Origin: Streptomyces sp. man185
Lineage (GTDB): Bacteria; Actinomycetota; Actinomycetes; Streptomycetales; Streptomycetaceae
DNA: 64,000 nucleotides
Direction of reading: 5' to 3'
NCBI GenBank assembly: GCA_002551355.1
Contig: NTHE01000002.1
Coordinates: 124,001 to 188,000 of the forward strand
Shown here: positions 33,566-40,331 of the stretch, in pieces
Position numbering within the stretch: position 1 is the stretch's first letter
How the letters are laid out: each line of letters opens with the position of its first letter
Made by a program: the position numbers and the translations under genes
The notes under the pieces: generated by a model
Told to the model about the DNA's origin: nothing
What the model saw: only the letters and a program-made list of their open reading frames with translations
Databases searched by the model: none

Positions 33566-35821
33566 TCAGCTGTTCCTCAGGGCGTAGTGCGCGCTGATCG
33601 TGGAAGAGTTCAGCGCGGTCGGGTAGATGGCGGTCTCGTCGATCTGCCCTTCGAAGAAATTGCTGGTCGGACGGTTCGGCCAGCCGGACAGGTTGTCCCC
33701 GCCGACCCGCCAGTGGCCCGGGGAGCTCTCGTTGCCGGAGACCAGGATGTTCGACGCGCGCAGCTGCCCGTCGACGTACAGCGACATGCCCTGCCCCAGC
33801 GGGCCCTGGGTGGCGACGACGTGGTGCCACTGGCCGTCGTTGTACGCCCCCGAGGTGGCGACGGTGCGGGCCCCGCCGCTCTGGACGCCGAACACGAGGC
33901 GCCCGTCGTTGCGCATGTAGATGTGCTTGTCGTGGCGGGTGCTGTTCTGCTGGGTCAGATTGCCGAAGCCGACGATCTTCCCGCCCCGGGTCGTGGTGGT
34001 CTTGATCCAGGTCTCGACGGTGAACCGGGCCGGCTGGGCGTGCTGCCGGTTGCTGTAGGCGTACTCGTCGGTCCCGTTGAACCCGATCGCCGTCGAGGGC
34101 CCGGCGACCGCCGCCGGGGTCTGCCGGTAGGCGGGGCCGTTGCGCAGGAAGCCGTTGTTCAGGTTGCCGCTGCTGTCGTGCGCGAACGTGGAGGTGCCCT
34201 CGTCGTAGCGCCAGTAGAGGCTCGCCCCGTCGGACCTGACCCGGGCCGGGTACGCCTCCGTCGTGCTCGCCACGGTGGCGGACTGCGCCGGGGACTTGGC
34301 GCTGGTGTTGCCGCCGTCGCTCGCGGTGATCCGGTACGAATGGGTCTCGCCCGGGGTGACGTCGGTGTCCGTCCAGGTCAGCTGCGGCCGGTCCCAGAAG
34401 ACCGAGTAGCCGGTCGTGGTGTGGATCGGGGTGTTGGAGCCGTCCTTGTAGATCCGGTAGGTCAGCTCACCGTCGTCGGTGTCGAAGCTGGTCTGCCAGT
34501 TCACGTCGATCCGCCCGGGGGTGAGCGTGGACAGGCTGACGTTGGGCACCCAGGGCGCGCCTGTGTCCGGGCCGTCCGCGAACCGGGTCAGACCCTGCTG
34601 CGGCTTGGTGTTGACGGTGGTGAACTCGCCGCCCACCCAGAGGTAGTGGCGCCCGCCGCTGCTCGTCTGGGTCATCACGCGGGGTCCGACCGGTTCCCCG
34701 ATCCCGTCGTTGGTGTCCGGGAACCAGGGCAGCAGCTTCGGGTCGTCGACCGACTGGGCCAGCAGGTGCTTGCGCGGCTGGTCCGGGAACGCGCCCATGC
34801 TGGCGCAGTCGTGGGCGTGGCTGCCGCTGTACAGCACCCCGGAGTGCACCAGCACGGACTGGGTCGCGCCGAGGCAGGTGTCCCGCCAGCGCTGCTCGAA
34901 GTTGCCGAGGCTCAAAGCGATGCGTCCGTCGAACACGCCGCCGCCGGTGCCCTCGTTGCCGGTGTAGAAGCCGGTGGCATCCGTGGTGATGTCCTGGACC
35001 GTGGAGTTGTTGTGGATGAACCCCGGGTAGGACTTGGTGAGTTGGCCGGTGGTGGCGTTGATGACGGCCAGCGCGTGGGTGTTCGTGCCGTTGATCCGGA
35101 AGAAGTCCCCGCCGAGCAGCACGTTCTGCCCGTCCGGAGTCACCTCGACGGCCCGTGCGACCTCGTCGGCGTTGGCCGTGAAGGGCAGCAGGGAGGCTCC
35201 GGTCGTGACGGCGGCGAAGTGGTTCCTGGTCTGCCCGCCGACCGTGGTGAAGTCGCCCGCCAGATAGACCGTGTCGTCAGTGACGGCGAGCCCCCGCACG
35301 GTCGCCGAGACTCCGATCTTGAAGCTGTTGCGGACCGCGCAGCTCTCGGTGTCGATCGCCGCGATGTTGCTCACGCCGACACCGTTCACCGCGCCGAACT
35401 GGCCTCCCGCGTAGAGGGTTTCGCCGTCCGGGGAGAGGGCGAGAGCCCGTACGGTCGCGGTCCCCGAGGAGATGGTGAAGGACAGCGAGCAGTCGGTGGG
35501 CGCCCCGGTCGCCGCGTCGAAGGCGGCGAAGTTCACCGCGGGCTGTTCGCTCGTTCCGGGGGCTGCGGTGGGGGGCCGCAGGGTGGAGAAGGTGCCGCCC
35601 GCGTAGACGACGCCGTCGCCGGCGGCCATCGACCAGACGATGCCGTTGGTCTGCCAGGTGGTGAGGTCGTCCGCGGTGATGGCGACCGGTGGTGTCAGCG
35701 CCGCCGCCGGGGAGGCCCCGACCGTGGTGGCGGTCAGGGCTCCGGCCAGCAGGCCGAGAGCGGCGGAAGCGGCCCGCACACGGCCGCGTCCTCCGGTTCT
35801 CTGCCCCGTACTTCCGTTCAT
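33566..35821 (-). CDS. Secreted beta-propeller/FN3/LamG surface protein
   Basis: 751 aa with a Sec signal peptide (residues 1-43, ending SPAAA). Residues ~50-410 are repeated blades (VYAGGTFSTL, LYAGGQFGAVNG, VYLAGDFTTVGG, LLGGDFFRING, LWVGGEFTTVN), a delta-60-like propeller. A fibronectin-III-like domain (~430-520) follows, and a C-terminal LamG/concanavalin domain (~530-750: FTVETWIKTTTTRGG, WHHVVATQG, SLYVDGQLRAS). No sortase signal or TM anchor is seen. ATG 35821 has GGAG seven nt upstream; the preceding ATG (35824) is spaced too closely. It leads the operon with the lipoprotein and GT2, so carbohydrate binding at the cell surface is likely. Confidence 0.87.
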   Translation of the reverse strand: MNGSTGQRTGGRGRVRAASAALGLLAGALTATTVGASPAAALTPPVAITADDLTTWQTNGIVWSMAAGDGVVYAGGTFSTLRPPTAAPGTSEQPAVNFAAFDAATGAPTDCSLSFTISSGTATVRALALSPDGETLYAGGQFGAVNGVGVSNIAAIDTESCAVRNSFKIGVSATVRGLAVTDDTVYLAGDFTTVGGQTRNHFAAVTTGASLLPFTANADEVARAVEVTPDGQNVLLGGDFFRINGTNTHALAVINATTGQLTKSYPGFIHNNSTVQDITTDATGFYTGNEGTGGGVFDGRIALSLGNFEQRWRDTCLGATQSVLVHSGVLYSGSHAHDCASMGAFPDQPRKHLLAQSVDDPKLLPWFPDTNDGIGEPVGPRVMTQTSSGGRHYLWVGGEFTTVNTKPQQGLTRFADGPDTGAPWVPNVSLSTLTPGRIDVNWQTSFDTDDGELTYRIYKDGSNTPIHTTTGYSVFWDRPQLTWTDTDVTPGETHSYRITASDGGNTSAKSPAQSATVASTTEAYPARVRSDGASLYWRYDEGTSTFAHDSSGNLNNGFLRNGPAYRQTPAAVAGPSTAIGFNGTDEYAYSNRQHAQPARFTVETWIKTTTTRGGKIVGFGNLTQQNSTRHDKHIYMRNDGRLVFGVQSGGARTVATSGAYNDGQWHHVVATQGPLGQGMSLYVDGQLRASNILVSGNESSPGHWRVGGDNLSGWPNRPTSNFFEGQIDETAIYPTALNSSTISAHYALRNS

Positions 35822-36219
35822 CATTCAGCTCCGAAGGTGAGATTCGAGCTGCGGCCGAAAGGCCGCGGATCCTGCCTCGCCCGACCGGGAGCGGGGACGG
35901 TGCGTCCCGCCGAGGGTCGTGGCGAGTGGGTAGGCGGGGCCGAGGCCCCGCCCGTGGCCGGCGCGTCGAGCTCCAGCGAGCGGTCGGTGGAGATCGGCGG
36001 TAGCGCCGGTGATCGTCCCGGGCACGGGCGCGGCGAGCGCCGGCCGGGAGTCATGGGTGGCCGCCGGCCCGGTCCGGGCGTCGGCGGTCACACGGTCCTG
36101 TCGGTGCGGTAAGGGGACGGCGGGCCGGCGGCGGAGCAGGCCGGCCCGGCTGCCGGGGGAGCGGTGCACGTGACGGGGACGCCCGTCCACCGGCCCGCCG
36201 GGACGGCGGCCCCGCCCGT
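35822..36219. other. 398-nt stretch without a convincing gene
   Basis: GC-rich DNA between the LamG gene start and the gmd stop. Frames that stay open here have low-complexity Arg/Pro/Gly translations. It should hold the promoter of the LamG-lipoprotein-GT2 operon near 35830-35880. The gmd-proximal end contains a repeat of the gmd 3' terminus (see 36188-36247). Nothing else is recognised. Confidence 0.6.
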
Positions 36220-36247
36220 TCACCGGTCCACCCGGACGGCGGCCCCG
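36188..36247. repeat. 33-bp period duplication at the gmd 3' end
   Basis: 36188-36214 and 36221-36247 match at 24 of 27 positions (both end GGACGGCGGCCCCG). The second copy encodes the last residues of gmd (AAVRVDR, stop); the first lies just past the stop. Confidence 0.55.
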
Positions 36248-37233
36248 GACAGCTGGTCCTCGAGTCGGCGGATGTCGGCGTCGACCATGATCCGGGCCAG
36301 CTCGCGGGACTTCACCTCGGGCTTCCAGCCCAGCAGCTCCTCGGCCTTGGAGGCGTCGCCGATCAACGCGTCGACCTCGCTGGGGCGTTCGTACTTCGGG
36401 TCGTAGCGCACGTGCTCGCGCCAGTCGAGGCCCGCGTGCTCGAAGGAGAACTCCAGGAACTGCCGGACGCTGACGCCCTCGCCGGTGGCGATCACGAAGT
36501 CGTCGGGGGCGTCGCACTGGAGCATCCGCCACATGGCGTCCACGTACTCCGGCGCGTACCCCCAGTCCCGGACCGCGTCCAGATTGCCCAGGTGCAGCCG
36601 GTCCTGGAGCCCGGCCTTGATCCGGGCCACGCCCCGGGTGATCTTCCGGGTCACGAAGGTCTCGCCCCGGCGCGGCGACTCGTGGTTGAACAGGATCCCG
36701 TTCACGGCGAACATGCCGTACGCCTCACGGTAGTTGACCGTCGCCCAGTACGAGTAGACCTTCGCCACGCTGTACGGGCTGCGCGGGTGGAACGAGGTCT
36801 TCTCGTTCTGCGGGGGCGGGGTGGCGCCGAACATCTCGGAGGACGAGGCCTGGTAGATCCGGGTGTGGATGCCGCTGGCCCGGACCGCCTCCAGCAGCCG
36901 GACGGTGCCGAGCCCGGTGACGTCACCGGTGTAGAGCGGGGCGTCGAAGGACACCCGCACATGCGACTGCGCGCCCAGGTTGTAGACCTCGTCCGGCTGG
37001 ATGTCGCGCAGCAGGTTCACCAGCGCCACACCGTCGGACAGGTCCGCGTGATGCAGGACGAAGGAACGCTCCGGCTCCTCGGGGCCCTGGTATATGTGGT
37101 CGATCCGCTCGGTGTTGAAGCTCGAGGAGCGGCGTATGAGCCCGTGCACCGTGTATCCCTTGCCGAGCAACAACTCGGCCAGATACGAACCGTCCTGGCC
37201 TGTCACTCCGGTGATGAGCGCGGTCTTCGCCAC
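36220..37233 (-). CDS. gmd: GDP-mannose 4,6-dehydratase
   Basis: 337 aa extended [18 protein letters not shown] is the NAD(P)-binding motif of Gmd. [15 protein letters not shown] holds the catalytic Ser-Glu region, and [12 protein letters not shown] the YxxxK pair. [17 protein letters not shown] is diagnostic for Gmd. It converts GDP-D-mannose to GDP-4-keto-6-deoxymannose, the precursor of GDP-fucose. GTG 37233 follows AGAAGGGGGAATC; a longer start at 37275 lacks a ribosome site. It is divergent from fcl across 115 nt. Confidence 0.95.
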   Translation of the reverse strand: MAKTALITGVTGQDGSYLAELLLGKGYTVHGLIRRSSSFNTERIDHIYQGPEEPERSFVLHHADLSDGVALVNLLRDIQPDEVYNLGAQSHVRVSFDAPLYTGDVTGLGTVRLLEAVRASGIHTRIYQASSSEMFGATPPPQNEKTSFHPRSPYSVAKVYSYWATVNYREAYGMFAVNGILFNHESPRRGETFVTRKITRGVARIKAGLQDRLHLGNLDAVRDWGYAPEYVDAMWRMLQCDAPDDFVIATGEGVSVRQFLEFSFEHAGLDWREHVRYDPKYERPSEVDALIGDASKAEELLGWKPEVKSRELARIMVDADIRRLEDQLSGAAVRVDR

Positions 37234-37279
37234 GATTCCCCCTTCTCTGCTGATCGCCGCGGAGGCGATGTTCACCGAT

Positions 37280-37289
37280 ATTCCGGAAT
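37280..37289. promoter_or_regulatory. ATTCCGGAAT palindrome in the gmd/fcl divergent region
   Basis: A perfect 10-bp palindrome lying 47 to 56 nt upstream of the gmd start and about 60 nt upstream of fcl. It is AT-richer than its surroundings. It could coordinate the two divergent genes; no known regulator site is recognised. Confidence 0.3.
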
Positions 37290-37348
37290 TGGACCGTTCT
37301 GCGGCAAAGTGTCACCGCGGTCCCTTTTCTGCTGGCACAATCCGAGCC

Positions 37349-38332
37349 ATGACGACCGAACTCCCCGTCCCGTCCCAGGAATCCGCCCGTCCTCTACTGC
37401 GCCCCGGCTCCCGCATATTCGTCGCGGGACACCGCGGCCTGGTCGGCTCGGCGGTGGCCCGCCGCCTCGCCGACGACGGCCACGAGGTGCTCACCCGCGG
37501 CCGTGACCTTCTCGACCTGCGCGACGCCACGCGGACCGAGACGTATCTGAAGGAGGTCCGCCCGGACGCCGTGGTGCTGGCCGCCGCCAAGGTGGGCGGA
37601 ATCATGGCCAACAGCACGTACCCGGTGCAGTTCCTGGAGGACAACCTGCGCATCCAGCTCAGCGTGATCGCCGGTGCGCACGCGGCCGGGACGCAGCGGC
37701 TGCTCTTCCTCGGCTCGTCGTGCATCTACCCCCGGCTCGCCCCCCAGCCGATCCGTGAGGAGTCGCTGCTCACCGGTGAGCTGGAGCCCACCAACGAGGC
37801 GTACGCCCTCGCCAAGATCGCCGGGATCGTCCAGACCCAGTCCTACCGGCGGCAGTACGGCGCCTCCTACATCAGCGCCATGCCCACCAATCTCTACGGG
37901 CCCGGCGACAACTTCGACCTGGAGACCTCGCACGTCCTGCCCGCGCTGATCCGCCGCTTCCACGAGGCGCGCAGCGACGGCGCCCCCGAGGTGACCCTGT
38001 GGGGATCCGGCTCCCCGCGGCGCGAGTTCCTCCACGTCGACGACCTCGCCGCCGCCTGCGTGAGCCTGCTGGAGGCCTACGACGGTGACGAACCCGTCAA
38101 CATCGGCTGCGGCGAGGACCTCACGATCCGCGAACTCGCTGAAACCATCAGGGAGGTGACGGGCTACCAGGGAAGCATCCGCTGGGACACCTCCAAGCCC
38201 GACGGGACCCCCCGCAAGCTGCTCGACGTCACCCGCCTGAACGCCCTCGGCTTCACGCCGAAGATCCCGCTGCGTGACGGCATCGCCCGTACCTACGCCT
38301 GGTGGCTCGGACAACTCCCGCCCGAACAGTGA
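37349..38332 (+). CDS. fcl: GDP-L-fucose synthase
   Basis: 327 aa SDR epimerase-reductase. VAGHRGLVGSAVARRL is the NADP-binding start, LFLGSSCIYPRLAPQPI contains the catalytic Ser and Cys, and NEAYALAKIAG the YxxxK pair. It converts GDP-4-keto-6-deoxymannose to GDP-L-fucose by epimerisation and reduction. With gmd it gives a complete two-step route. ATG 37349 is chosen because the fold begins shortly after it, although the ribosome site is weak. Products other than L-fucose made from the same intermediate (such as GDP-rhamnose) need other enzymes that are not seen. Confidence 0.95.
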   Translation: MTTELPVPSQESARPLLRPGSRIFVAGHRGLVGSAVARRLADDGHEVLTRGRDLLDLRDATRTETYLKEVRPDAVVLAAAKVGGIMANSTYPVQFLEDNLRIQLSVIAGAHAAGTQRLLFLGSSCIYPRLAPQPIREESLLTGELEPTNEAYALAKIAGIVQTQSYRRQYGASYISAMPTNLYGPGDNFDLETSHVLPALIRRFHEARSDGAPEVTLWGSGSPRREFLHVDDLAAACVSLLEAYDGDEPVNIGCGEDLTIRELAETIREVTGYQGSIRWDTSKPDGTPRKLLDVTRLNALGFTPKIPLRDGIARTYAWWLGQLPPEQ

Positions 38333-38337
38333 CCGTT

Positions 38338-38365
38338 CGCCGCCGTGAGAGGTCTCGCGGCGGCG
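38338..38365. terminator. Bidirectional terminator between fcl and the phosphoglycosyltransferase
   Basis: CGCCGCCGTGAG (38338-38349) pairs with CTCGCGGCGGCG (38354-38365) over a 4-nt loop, a 12-bp stem with one G-U-type pair. It sits in the 71-nt gap between two convergent genes. Confidence 0.7.
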
Positions 38366-38403
38366 CACCGGTGGTGCTCCTCGCATCCGCCCGCCCGCCG
38401 CTC

Positions 38404-39954
38404 TCAGTACGCCCCGCGGCCGTCGGTGACGGCGCGCACGGTGCGGGCGAGGAGTCCCATGTCGGCGGCGACCGACCAGTTGTCCACGTACCAGAGATCG
38501 AGCGAGACGGTTTCGTGCCAGCTCAGGTCGGAGCGGCCGCTCACCTGCCACAGGCCCGTGAGGCCCGGTTTCACGGTGAGCCGGCGGTGCTCCCGCTCGT
38601 CGTAGCGCGACGCCTCCTCCGGCAGCGGCGGCCGCGGACCCACCAAAGACATGTGGCCCAGCAACACATTGACCAGCTGCGGGAGTTCGTCGATCGACGT
38701 GCGCCGCAGCATCCGGCCGACCGGCGTGACCCGAGGATCGCTGCGCATCTTGAACAGCGGGCCGTCGACCTCGTTGGCCGCGCTCAGCCGCGCCTTGAGA
38801 TGCTCCGCGTCCGCCACCATCGTGCGGAACTTCCACATGGTGAACGGCTGGTTGTGCTGCCCCTGCCGGATCTGCCGGTGGAAGACCGGACCCCGTGAGG
38901 ACAGCCGGACGCTCAGCGCGACTGTCAGTAACAGCGGTGCCAGGGCCAGCAGTCCGAACAGGGCGCCCGTACGGTCCAGCGCGTTCTTGACCGCCGCCTG
39001 GGGGCCCCCGCGCAGCGGCGGCGCGATGTGCAGCAGGGTGAGCCCGGCGGCGGTGACGGGACGCACCCGCTCGGCCGCCACACCGGACAGCTCCGAGAGC
39101 ACGGACAGGGCGACGCCACCGTCGTGCAGCCCCCAGCCGAGGCGTCGCAGCCGGTCGCCGGTCAGCTGGGGCCCGGGAGCCACCAGCACCAGGTCCGCCG
39201 CGTGGGCGTAGACCCCGCCGAGCACGGTCGACACATCGTCGTCGGCCGGGCAGGACGCGAGGTGTCCCGGCACCTGCACCCCGTCCAGCTCCAGCCGGCC
39301 GGCGCCCACCGGGATGGCGGCAACCAGTGCGTAGCCGTGGTCTGTACGGGAGTTGAGCAGCTCGGCCGCGCGGCCCACCCCCGAAGCCTCGCCCACCAGC
39401 AACACCCTGCGGACCCGGTGGCCCCGCCGCCGCAGCCCCGACACCGCCGTGGCGATCAGCAGCCCCGGCGCGACGGCCACCACGGCCGTGGCCGGGTCCA
39501 CCGGGCTGCCCGCCGCCGTGTGCAGCACGGCCAGCAAGCCGATGAGGACGAGCCAGTCGCCGACCGCGCCGCCCCCGCCGCTCGTGCCGAGCGCGCCGCC
39601 CGGCTCGGTCCGCAGCCGGTCGGTGTAGCGCCCGCGGACACCGCGCAGCCCGGCCCACAGCAGACCCGCCACCGCGGCGGCCGCCACCGGGCGGGGCTGG
39701 TCGCCCGCGCGCAGCAGCAGCCAGGCCGGACCGGCCAGACCCAGCAGATCGGTCAGCGCCACGAGGGTCGGGCCGGACGCGGGCTTCCGCCGGACCGGAG
39801 CCCGGCCGGCCGGATCGCGCTGAGCCGTAGGTTCCCTCCACAGCTGTTCCAGGGCCGCCGTGCGATTCCGGGAGGCGGCGGTGCGAGGGCGCGGCGCGCC
39901 CCGGAGCCCCACCGGTCCGGATAGGTCGGTATCGGGTATTTCGACATGCCCCAT
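38404..39954 (-). CDS. Polyprenyl-phosphate sugar-1-phosphate transferase (exopolysaccharide initiation)
   Basis: 516 aa. The N-terminal ~300 residues have TM helices and a nucleotide-binding-like segment (VRRVLLVGEASGVGRAAEL). The C-terminal catalytic domain follows a membrane helix, with FTMWKFRTMVADAE, LRRTSIDELPQLVNVLLGHMSLVGPRPPLP and KPGLTGLWQVSGRS, the WbaP/CpsE signature. It transfers a sugar 1-phosphate to undecaprenyl phosphate, the first step of the repeat unit. Residue 342 (complement of 38929-38931) is a TTA leucine codon, so translation should depend on the bldA tRNA. ATG 39954 follows GGGGGGCTC. Confidence 0.92.
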   Translation of the reverse strand: MGHVEIPDTDLSGPVGLRGAPRPRTAASRNRTAALEQLWREPTAQRDPAGRAPVRRKPASGPTLVALTDLLGLAGPAWLLLRAGDQPRPVAAAAVAGLLWAGLRGVRGRYTDRLRTEPGGALGTSGGGGAVGDWLVLIGLLAVLHTAAGSPVDPATAVVAVAPGLLIATAVSGLRRRGHRVRRVLLVGEASGVGRAAELLNSRTDHGYALVAAIPVGAGRLELDGVQVPGHLASCPADDDVSTVLGGVYAHAADLVLVAPGPQLTGDRLRRLGWGLHDGGVALSVLSELSGVAAERVRPVTAAGLTLLHIAPPLRGGPQAAVKNALDRTGALFGLLALAPLLLTVALSVRLSSRGPVFHRQIRQGQHNQPFTMWKFRTMVADAEHLKARLSAANEVDGPLFKMRSDPRVTPVGRMLRRTSIDELPQLVNVLLGHMSLVGPRPPLPEEASRYDEREHRRLTVKPGLTGLWQVSGRSDLSWHETVSLDLWYVDNWSVAADMGLLARTVRAVTDGRGAY

Positions 39955-40075
39955 GAGCCCCCCAGCCACAGTTGCACCCCCATAAACGGGACGCATCCGT
40001 CGATCCCATGGACTGACGGATGCGCCCTCGCTCGGTGCACGATATCCACACACGTGCCATTTCGCTGGAGTTCTC

Positions 40076-40183
40076 GTGAAGTTCAGGCGGCTTGGTTCGG
40101 AGACCTCCGATCTGCCGGAACCGTCCGATGTCGCCTGGTGGGTACGGAGATTGATGGAGCGGTGGGCGAGTAAGCGCTTGTGA
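40076..40183 (+). CDS. Possible small protein, 35 aa, cationic amphipathic C-terminus
   Basis: GTG 40076 is preceded by TGGAG five nt upstream, a good ribosome site. The 35 residues are VKFRRLGSETSDLPEP then SDVAWWVRRLMERWASKRL, ending in TGA. The second half would form a basic, tryptophan-rich amphipathic helix that could bind membranes. A strong hairpin follows 57 nt downstream. It matches no family I know. Coding is unproven; it could be chance or a remnant. Confidence 0.35.
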   Translation: MKFRRLGSETSDLPEPSDVAWWVRRLMERWASKRL

Positions 40184-40240
40184 TCGGCGGCGCCGAGGGG
40201 CGGCTCGTGGAGGTTCCCACTCCGCTGTGTCCCGGCAAGG

Positions 40241-40290
40241 ACGCGTGAACCCCCTGGCGGGCGGTGTGCCCGGCCAGAGGGTTCACGCGT
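40241..40290 (+). terminator. Long symmetric stem-loop
   Basis: ACGCGTGAACCC (40241-40252) pairs perfectly with GGGTTCACGCGT (40279-40290), and pairing continues inward through CTGGC/GCCAG. It follows the possible small ORF and lies next to the second hairpin, so it may end plus-strand transcription. Confidence 0.6.
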
Positions 40291-40291
40291 T

Positions 40292-40320
40292 CCCTCCCCG
40301 CCCTCGAGGGGCGGGGAGGG
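40292..40320 (-). terminator. Strong GC-rich terminator of the surface-protein operon
   Basis: CCCTCCCCGCCC (40292-40303) and GGGCGGGGAGGG (40309-40320) form a perfect 12-bp stem with a 5-nt loop, 11 nt beyond the stop of the minus-strand wall-anchored protein gene. Confidence 0.75.
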
Positions 40321-40331
40321 CCGCTACGGCG

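Larger units (their letters stand above)
39955..40331. other. 377-nt spacer with a possible small ORF and two hairpins
   Basis: The stretch between the phosphoglycosyltransferase start and the stop of the sortase-anchored protein. It holds the transferase promoter (not located), a candidate 35-codon ORF on the plus strand (40076-40183) and two strong hairpins (40241-40290 and 40292-40320). No tRNA or known ncRNA is recognised. Confidence 0.6.

Noticed and set aside
35825..36532. 235-aa minus-strand frame covering the gmd 3' end and the gap after it
   Set aside because: It overlaps gmd in a wrong frame and becomes low complexity; no start signal.
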